Part shown: piece by piece, positions 7,912-12,294 of the stretch
Position numbering within the stretch: position 1 is the first letter of the stretch
How the letters are laid out: each line of letters starts with the position of its first letter
Source: Falsiroseomonas sp044348345
Lineage (GTDB): Bacteria > Pseudomonadota > Alphaproteobacteria > Acetobacterales > Acetobacteraceae
Direction: 5' to 3'
NCBI GenBank assembly: GCA_044348345.1
Contig: JBIKSZ010000102.1
Coordinates: forward strand, 1-12,294
DNA length: 12,294 nt
Notes under the pieces: generated by a model
Told to the model about the DNA's origin: nothing
The model's database searches: none
What the model saw: the letters and a program-made list of their open reading frames with translations, nothing else
Translations under genes and position numbers: made by a program

Positions 7912-7929
7912 CGCGGGCGAGAGCCCGCG
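7912..7929. other. Hairpin with 7-bp GC stem and GAGA loop
   Basis: CGCGGGC (7912-7918) pairs perfectly with GCCCGCG (7923-7929) around GAGA, a stable GNRA-type tetraloop when read on the plus strand. It lies about 135 bases beyond the stop of the minus-strand hydrolase gene. No T-run follows on either strand, so it may be a factor-dependent terminator aid, an RNA 3'-end stabiliser, or chance. Confidence 0.4.
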
Positions 7930-8063
7930 ATGATCATGCCGGTGCGCGGCTGCGCCACTCCGCGTTGTCCGCGCGCATTGCCTCGGAAAGGCTAGATATG
8001 GAGCCGTGTGACAGCGCCGATGTCGTGCGCTCCGTGACGCAGGCCGCCCGGCGAAGTCCCGGT

Positions 8064-9080
8064 TCAGCCGCCCTCTCCCATGAACTCCTTCAGCGCGGCA
8101 GCCCATTTCGCCGCTTCGGTTCCGCTGGCCAGATGCCCGTGGTCGCTGTCGATCTCCACATAGTTCGCCAGGACGCCCGCCGCGGCGAAGGCCGGCATGA
8201 CCTCAGCCGCCAGCGATGGGGGAAAGAGCCGGTCGGTGCGGGAAAGCACGTACAGCACCCTGGCTCGCATGCGCCCGACCTCGTCCCGCAGGTCGTAATG
8301 GTCCAGCGCCCGGCCCAGCACCAGCAGTGAGTGCGCATCGGCAGCCTCGGCCCACTCCCGTGCCCGGCGACGGATCTCGGCATCCCGCGCAGCCTTGTCT
8401 GGCAGATGCCGTGCGAGTTCCTCGTCCAGGCCATAGCGGCGGAGCGTCTCCTCCCGCACCGCGGTCATCGTCGCGAGCACCCCGTCTGGCCAGTCGTAGT
8501 AGTGGCCGCCATTCCAGTTTGGATCCTCGGCCAACCGCGCTGCCAGCGGCGCGGGGTCGAGCGACCGCGGCGCGGTCAGCCCGCTGACCGCGGCGACCAG
8601 GCCGCGGACGAAATCCGGATGCTCGGCGCCCCAGGTGAAGGCCTGGAAGCCGCCGTAGGACGGCCCGACCACCGCATGCAGACCACGCACGCCGAGCGCA
8701 TCGAGCAGTCTGCGCTGCGCCGCGACGATGTCGGTGAGCGTGATCGGCGGGAAGTCCGGCCCATAGGGGCGGCCCGTCGCAGGGTTGATGCTGCGCGGAG
8801 CGGTCGAGCCGAAGGCGGAGCCGAGCATGTTCGAACTGACGACGAACCAGCGGTCGGTATCGATCGCCAGCCCCGGCCCGACCAGCCCCGCCCAGCCGCC
8901 TTCCGACGCGCCCGATCCGCCCTCGATGAACGTGTGCGACGAGGTGTAGCCATGCGTCAGCAACACCGCGTTGCGCCCATCCGCCGCGAGCCGCCCGCGC
9001 GTGATGTAGGCCAGCCTCGCGCCGCGCAGCACGCCGCCCAGGCGAAGGGGCAGGTCGCCGATCTCCTGGAACGCTGTCAT
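8064..9080 (-). CDS. Alpha/beta hydrolase, homoserine O-acetyltransferase (MetX)-like
   Basis: This 338-residue cytoplasmic alpha/beta hydrolase most resembles the MetX branch. It shows VLLTHGYTSSH near the oxyanion loop (residues 39-49), FVVSSNMLGSAFGSTAP (79-95) matching the MetX NxLGg-tgPss region, and a nucleophile elbow GPSYGGFQAF with Ser141. Asp283 in SRTDRLFPP and His314 in DSDHGHL complete a plausible triad. MetX enzymes usually carry GGSMGGMQ at the elbow, and the GPSYGG here suggests a diverged hydrolase or acyltransferase rather than methionine synthesis. Its start overlaps the marR stop by 4 bases (ATGA), so the two are co-transcribed. Beside a CoA-transferase and a CitE-type lyase, it may hydrolyse an ester or release an acid for activation. 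The family is firm and the reaction unknown. Confidence 0.88.
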   Translation of the reverse strand: MTAFQEIGDLPLRLGGVLRGARLAYITRGRLAADGRNAVLLTHGYTSSHTFIEGGSGASEGGWAGLVGPGLAIDTDRWFVVSSNMLGSAFGSTAPRSINPATGRPYGPDFPPITLTDIVAAQRRLLDALGVRGLHAVVGPSYGGFQAFTWGAEHPDFVRGLVAAVSGLTAPRSLDPAPLAARLAEDPNWNGGHYYDWPDGVLATMTAVREETLRRYGLDEELARHLPDKAARDAEIRRRAREWAEAADAHSLLVLGRALDHYDLRDEVGRMRARVLYVLSRTDRLFPPSLAAEVMPAFAAAGVLANYVEIDSDHGHLASGTEAAKWAAALKEFMGEGG

Positions 9081-9592
9081 CCGCCGCCGCGCCTTTCTTC
9101 CAGCATGATCCGCGCTTCCGCCGTCAGCGCGGCGAGCGCCCGGCCAAGGGCCGCGTAGTCCTCCTCACCCAGGCAGGCGCGCAGCCGCCGCTCCCGCTCT
9201 AGCGATCCGCCGAGCCCGTCGCGCAGCACCGCCAGGCCCGCCGGCGTGACGGAGAGCACCTGGCGCCGACGGTCCGCCGCGTCGTCGCCCATCGCGACCA
9301 GCCCCTTCGCGGCGAGTTCGAAGGAGGCCCGGCTGACCTGGCTGTGATCGAGCGAGGCCATCCGCGCCACCGCGCCCGAGGTGGAGGGGCCGAGGCGGTT
9401 CAGCACCACCAGCACCCGCCATTGCCGGCTCGACAGGCCGAGATCCTGCCCGACGGAGGTGTCCACCAGCCGCGCCAGCAGCTGCGACAGCACCGAGACG
9501 CGAAAGGTGATCAGCGTCTCCGGCGCATGGCGGCGGATGTCTTCGGTGGTGGCGCGCGGCCGGCTTTTGCGTGTCGCAGCAATATTTGACAT
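9077..9592 (-). CDS. MarR-family transcriptional regulator
   Basis: This is a 171-residue winged-helix regulator of usual MarR length, starting at the ATG at 9592 (MSNIAATRKS). The open frame continues upstream, but only antisense to the divergent tctC-type gene. AGGAG on the minus strand (9604-9608) lies 11 bases before this start. The dimer helices span about residues 24-50. LSSRQWRVLVVL (53-64) leads into the recognition region MASLDHSQVSRASFELAAKG (78-97). The wing DDAADRRRQVLSVTPAG carries the family's DxRxxxxxLTxxG pattern. It is transcribed divergently from the binding-protein operon across a 43-base gap, so it probably represses both that operon and its own until a small, possibly aromatic or acidic, ligand binds. 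The ligand is not deducible. Confidence 0.93.
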   Translation of the reverse strand: MSNIAATRKSRPRATTEDIRRHAPETLITFRVSVLSQLLARLVDTSVGQDLGLSSRQWRVLVVLNRLGPSTSGAVARMASLDHSQVSRASFELAAKGLVAMGDDAADRRRQVLSVTPAGLAVLRDGLGGSLERERRLRACLGEEDYAALGRALAALTAEARIMLEERRGGG

Positions 9593-9613
9593 GGCACGGG
9601 ATACTCCTACACT
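9586..9613 (+). promoter_or_regulatory. Sigma-70-like promoter for the tctC-caiB-citE operon
   Basis: A perfect -35 hexamer TTGACA (9586-9591) is followed after 16 bases by TACACT (9608-9613), a 4/6 match to TATAAT. Transcription would start near 9620, just before the ribosome site at 9622, giving a very short leader. The -35 box overlaps the start codon of divergent marR, and the -10 region overlaps its ribosome site. Confidence 0.55.
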
Positions 9614-9621
9614 CCGCCGCC

Positions 9622-9626
9622 GGAGG
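9622..9626 (+). promoter_or_regulatory. Ribosome binding site deciding the second tctC-type start
   Basis: GGAGG lies 9 bases before the ATG at 9636. It supports this start over the in-frame ATG at 9381, which lies inside the antisense marR gene. The signal peptide begins directly after 9636. Confidence 0.75.
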
Positions 9627-9635
9627 AAACCCAGC

Positions 9636-10604
9636 ATGCCATTCGTCACGCGACGCCGCATGATTCTGGCCGGCAGCACGCTTGCGCTGCCCTGGCCGGC
9701 CCGTGCGCAGTCCTTCCCGACACGGCCCGTCACGATCGTGGTGTCCCAGGGCCCGGGTTCCGGCAGCGACATCAGCTCGCGGTTGCTGGCGCCACCGATG
9801 GCCGCGGCGCTGCGCCAGCCCGTGGTGGTGGAGAACCGCACCGCCGGCGGCGGCATCGTGGCGCATCAGGCGATCGCGCGCGGGCCGGCGGATGGCTACG
9901 GCTTGATCTTCTCCTCGACCGCCGCACTGCTGATCCAGCCGGTGATGAATCCGGCGGCGCAGTACGGGCTGGACGATTTCGCGCCCGTCGCCTCGGTGGT
10001 GCGCTCGGCCTTCGTCGTGCTGGTGGCGAACACGCCGGCGGCGCCGCGCAGCCTCGGCGATCTCGTCGCTCTGCTGCGCCGGACGCCATCGGCCTATGCC
10101 TCGGCCGGCGTCGGGACGCTGACACATCTCGCCAGCGAGGCGATGCTGCGCCGCGCCGGCGTGCAGGCCAACCACATCCCCTATCGCGGCAGCGGCGCGG
10201 CCCTGACCGACCTGATGAGCGGCCAGGTGCTGTTTGCCACCGACAGCCTGACCGCCGCCACGGCGCACATCGCCGGCGGCAGGCTGCGGGCGCTGGCGGT
10301 GACCGGCGCGCAGCGCGAAGCCGCACTGCCCGACGTGCCGACGCTGGCCGAGGCCGGGCTGGCCGGCCCGCCGATCGCCGTGCTCGCCGGCCTCTTCGCC
10401 GCCCGCGCCACACCGCCCGAGACGCTGTCCGTGCTGAGCGGCGCGGTGGACCGGGCGCTGGCCGATCCCGAGGTCGTGGCGCGCTTCGCGGCGACGCAGA
10501 CCGAGATCCTGCGCGAGCCGCGCGAGGCCTTCGCGCAGCGCCTGCGGGACGAGGCGCCGTTCTGGCGACAACTCGTGCGGGACCTGGACCTCCGGGTCGA
10601 ATGA
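9636..10604 (+). CDS. Bug/TctC-family periplasmic solute-binding protein, copy 2
   Basis: This 322-residue protein carries a signal peptide (residues 1-24) with a twin-arginine-like TRRRMILAG core and an ARA cleavage site before QS. Family landmarks are VSQGPGSGSDISSRL (a variant of the usual PFPPGG(S/A)TD loop), VVVENRTAGGGIVAHQ, ARGPADGYGLIFSS and LPDVPTLAEAGL. In the first copy the ligand-binding loop is the standard VPFPPGGATD; here it is SQGPGSGSD, so the two proteins probably bind different ligands. The stop overlaps the next start (ATGA), linking uptake to the CoA-transferase. As with copy 1, no TctA/TctB subunits are nearby. The gene is preceded by a good promoter and probably controlled by the divergent MarR protein. 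Confidence 0.93.
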   Translation: MPFVTRRRMILAGSTLALPWPARAQSFPTRPVTIVVSQGPGSGSDISSRLLAPPMAAALRQPVVVENRTAGGGIVAHQAIARGPADGYGLIFSSTAALLIQPVMNPAAQYGLDDFAPVASVVRSAFVVLVANTPAAPRSLGDLVALLRRTPSAYASAGVGTLTHLASEAMLRRAGVQANHIPYRGSGAALTDLMSGQVLFATDSLTAATAHIAGGRLRALAVTGAQREAALPDVPTLAEAGLAGPPIAVLAGLFAARATPPETLSVLSGAVDRALADPEVVARFAATQTEILREPREAFAQRLRDEAPFWRQLVRDLDLRVE

Positions 10605-11842
10605 CGTCGCACCCGACCGGCGCGCTGCCGACCATCCGCCCCGATCCCGCGCGGCAGGGGCCGCTCGCCGGCATCCGGGTGGTGGATCTGTCGCGGCTGG
10701 TGGCGGGCAACATGCTGTCGCTCCAGCTCGCCGATTTCGGCGCCGACGTGATCAAGGTGGAGGCGGCCGGCACCGGCGACACGCTGCGCGCCTGGCGGGA
10801 GACGCATCCCGACCACCCGCAGGGTTTCGACGGCTGGTGGCGCGTCTATGGCCGCAACAAGCGCAGCCTCGCGCTCGATTTGCGCGACGCCGATGCGATG
10901 GGCTGGCTGCGCCGCCTGATCGGCACGGCCCAGGTGCTGGTCGAGAGCTTCCGGCCTGGCACGCTGGAGGCGATGGGCCTGGCGCCGGAGGCGCTGCACG
11001 CGGCGAACCCTGGTCTGGTCATCGTGCGGCTGTCAGGCTGGGGCCAGACCGGCCCGTATCGCGACCTGCCGGGCTTCGGCAGCCTGATCGAGGGTTTTTG
11101 CGGCTTCGCCGACAAGCACCGCCAGTCCGACGGCACGCCGGGCCTGCCGAACATGGCGCTGGCCGATATGGTGACCGGTGTGACCGGCGCCTTCGCCGTG
11201 ATGGCGGCGCTGCGCGAGGTCGAGGTGCGCGGCGGCAGCGGCCAGGTGATCGACCTCTCGCTGCTTGAACCCATGCTGGCCATCATGGGCCCTGACGTTA
11301 CCAACGCTGCAGCGACCGGCCGGCCGGCAGTGACGCTGAAGATCGCCTCGCCGCGCGGCGCCTATCGCTGCGCCGATGGCGGCTGGGTGTCGCTGTCGGG
11401 CTCCACCGACAGCATGGCGCGGCGCGTCTTTGAGGCGATCGGCCGGGCAGACCTGATCGAGGACCCCCGCTTTTCCACCAATGCCGCGCGGCTGGCGCAT
11501 GATGACGATGTGGAGGCGATGCTGCGCGACTTCTTCGGGGCGATGGATCGCGAGGCGGCGCTGGCGCTGTTCCGCGCGCGCGGCGTGACCGTCGGGCCGA
11601 TCCACGACGCAGCGTCGCTGCTCCGCGACCCGCATGTCGCCGCGCGCGGCGTCTATGTCGAGGAGGACAGTGCTGGGACGGTGATGCACGCCGTCACGCC
11701 GCGCCTCTCGGGCACGCCGGGGGGACTGCGGCGCGCCGCGCCGCGCTGCGGCGAGCATTCCGCGGAAATCCTGGGCGAACTCGGCGCCGAGGCGGTCGAG
11801 GTCGCGGCACTGGCAGCAAAGAGGGCGGTCCGATGCGGGTGA
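10601..11842 (+). CDS. Class III (CaiB/BaiF family) CoA-transferase, copy 2
   Basis: This is a 413-residue paralogue of the enzyme at 3276. Its landmarks are VVDLSRLVAGNMLSLQLADF (residues 27-46), ADVIKVEAAGTGD, YGRNKRSLALDLRDADA, VESFRPGTLEAMGL and RLSGWGQTGPYRDLPGFGS. The presumed nucleophile is Asp189 in MALADMVTGV. A 22-residue proline-rich N-terminal extension precedes the fold. No strong ribosome site is visible, so translation is probably coupled to the upstream gene through the ATGA overlap. The stop overlaps the CitE-like gene by 10 bases. A class III CoA-transferase beside a CitE-type lyase recalls itaconate, mesaconate and citramalate degradation, where the acid is activated and its hydroxyacyl-CoA cleaved. 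That role is inference. Confidence 0.93.
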   Translation: MTSHPTGALPTIRPDPARQGPLAGIRVVDLSRLVAGNMLSLQLADFGADVIKVEAAGTGDTLRAWRETHPDHPQGFDGWWRVYGRNKRSLALDLRDADAMGWLRRLIGTAQVLVESFRPGTLEAMGLAPEALHAANPGLVIVRLSGWGQTGPYRDLPGFGSLIEGFCGFADKHRQSDGTPGLPNMALADMVTGVTGAFAVMAALREVEVRGGSGQVIDLSLLEPMLAIMGPDVTNAAATGRPAVTLKIASPRGAYRCADGGWVSLSGSTDSMARRVFEAIGRADLIEDPRFSTNAARLAHDDDVEAMLRDFFGAMDREAALALFRARGVTVGPIHDAASLLRDPHVAARGVYVEEDSAGTVMHAVTPRLSGTPGGLRRAAPRCGEHSAEILGELGAEAVEVAALAAKRAVRCG

Positions 11843-12294
11843 AAGCGGCACGATCCCTGCTGTTCCTGCCGGCGACCTCGCCGCAGCTGCTGCCCAAGGC
11901 GACGGAGCGTGGCGCGGATGCCCTGATCGTCGATCTGGAGGACGCTGTCCCGCCTGCCCGCAAGGCCGAAGCCCGGCCGATGGCCACCGCCGCGCTCCGC
12001 GATCTCGCCGCGCGCGGCGCCGAGCTGCTGCTGCGTGTCAATGCGGAACAAGCCCTGTGGGAGGAGGACATCGCCGCGATCCCGTCGGGCATCGCGCTGA
12101 CGGTGATGCTGCCCAAGGTGGAATCCGCCGCGCAGGTGGAAGCGCTGGCGACGGCGCTCGCGGCACGCGGACAGGACGCCGCCATCGCCGCGCTGGTCGA
12201 GACGCCGCGCGGCGTGCTGGAGGCCGCGCGCATCGCCACGGCCTCCCCCCGCCTCTGCGCGCTCGGCTTCGGCGCCGAGGATTACGCGGCCGCG
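11833..12294 (+). CDS. HpcH/HpaI aldolase / CitE-like acyl-CoA lyase, 3'-truncated
   Basis: The first 154 codons of a CitE-family protein run in frame to the window edge. Full-length members have about 270-300 residues, so the C-terminal part is missing. GAGGG lies 7 bases before the ATG, which is inside the CoA-transferase gene (10-base overlap). Visible motifs are RSLLFLPATSP, LIVDLEDAVPPARK (residues 31-44), LLLRVN (65-70) and VMLPKVES (91-98). The likely Mg-binding pair is Glu123 in LVETPRG and Asp150 in GFGAEDYA. Relatives cleave citryl-, malyl-, methylmalyl- or citramalyl-CoA into a smaller acyl-CoA and an oxoacid. Coupling to a CoA-transferase fits such a retro-Claisen cleavage, and the acyl group is not deducible. 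Confidence 0.9.
   Translation, partial: MRVKAARSLLFLPATSPQLLPKATERGADALIVDLEDAVPPARKAEARPMATAALRDLAARGAELLLRVNAEQALWEEDIAAIPSGIALTVMLPKVESAAQVEALATALAARGQDAAIAALVETPRGVLEAARIATASPRLCALGFGAEDYAAA

Larger units (their letters stand above)
7367..8063. other. Gene-poor, lower-GC interval between two loci
   Basis: No open frame here has a recognisable family, a good ribosome site or protein-like conservation. Three 60-base lines counted by eye (7441, 7681, 7801) have 52-55% GC, well below the neighbouring genes. A minus-strand frame ending with TAA at 7449-7451 is open for some distance (ending ARIFLVAVKRF) and could be the tail of a decayed gene, but I cannot name it. The stretch also holds an operator-like palindrome, a second inverted repeat and a hairpin, listed separately. 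I found no tRNA or intact transposase. Confidence 0.6.

Noticed and set aside
8331..9158. 275-codon plus-strand open frame opposite the alpha/beta hydrolase
   Set aside because: It is antisense to a gene with a complete catalytic triad and is rich in Arg/Pro/Ala without motifs.
9165..10571. 468-codon minus-strand open frame across marR and the second tctC-type gene
   Set aside because: It overlaps two genes with strong family motifs, and its sequence is low-complexity Arg/Gly/Ala-rich.

Overview
The window is a high-GC, densely coding stretch of bacterial chromosome. It is most likely alphaproteobacterial, and Acetobacteraceae/Roseomonas-like is my best guess. The reasons are two orphan tripartite-tricarboxylate (Bug/TctC) binding proteins with RR-type 'RRxLLA...LPAFAQ' signal peptides, two class III CoA-transferases, tight ATGA-type gene couplings and very GC-rich third codon positions. 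This lineage call is inference from style, not from a marker gene.

Left half (1-7366, all + strand): a hyuA-type gene truncated by the window edge, hyuB, a CaiB/BaiF-family CoA-transferase, an enoyl-CoA hydratase/isomerase-family enzyme, a Bug/TctC binding protein and a LacI-family regulator. The first four are coupled by overlapping stop/start codons. The likely logic is capture of a small organic acid or related compound in the periplasm, ATP-dependent opening or carboxylation by HyuAB, transfer of CoA onto the acid, hydration or isomerisation of the acyl-CoA, and control by the LacI protein. The substrate cannot be read from the sequence.

Middle (7367-8063): about 700 bases with no convincing gene and clearly lower GC (52-55% in three 60-base lines I counted). 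It holds a perfect LacI-type operator-like palindrome (GAAACGTTTC), a second inverted repeat a few bases away, and a GNRA-capped hairpin.

Right half (8064-12294): a divergent locus. On the minus strand a MarR-family regulator overlaps by 4 bases a MetX-like alpha/beta hydrolase. On the plus strand a second Bug/TctC protein, a second class III CoA-transferase and a CitE/HpcH-type acyl-CoA lyase (cut by the window edge) form an overlapping operon. A good sigma-70-like promoter for the plus operon lies in the 43-base divergent gap, and its -35 box overlaps the marR start codon.

The two halves therefore repeat one plan with different chemistry: a regulator, a hydrolase-type enzyme, a periplasmic binding protein, a CoA-transferase and a crotonase or lyase. 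No membrane transporter subunits (TctA/TctB) are present, and I see no rRNA, tRNA, CRISPR array or intact mobile element.
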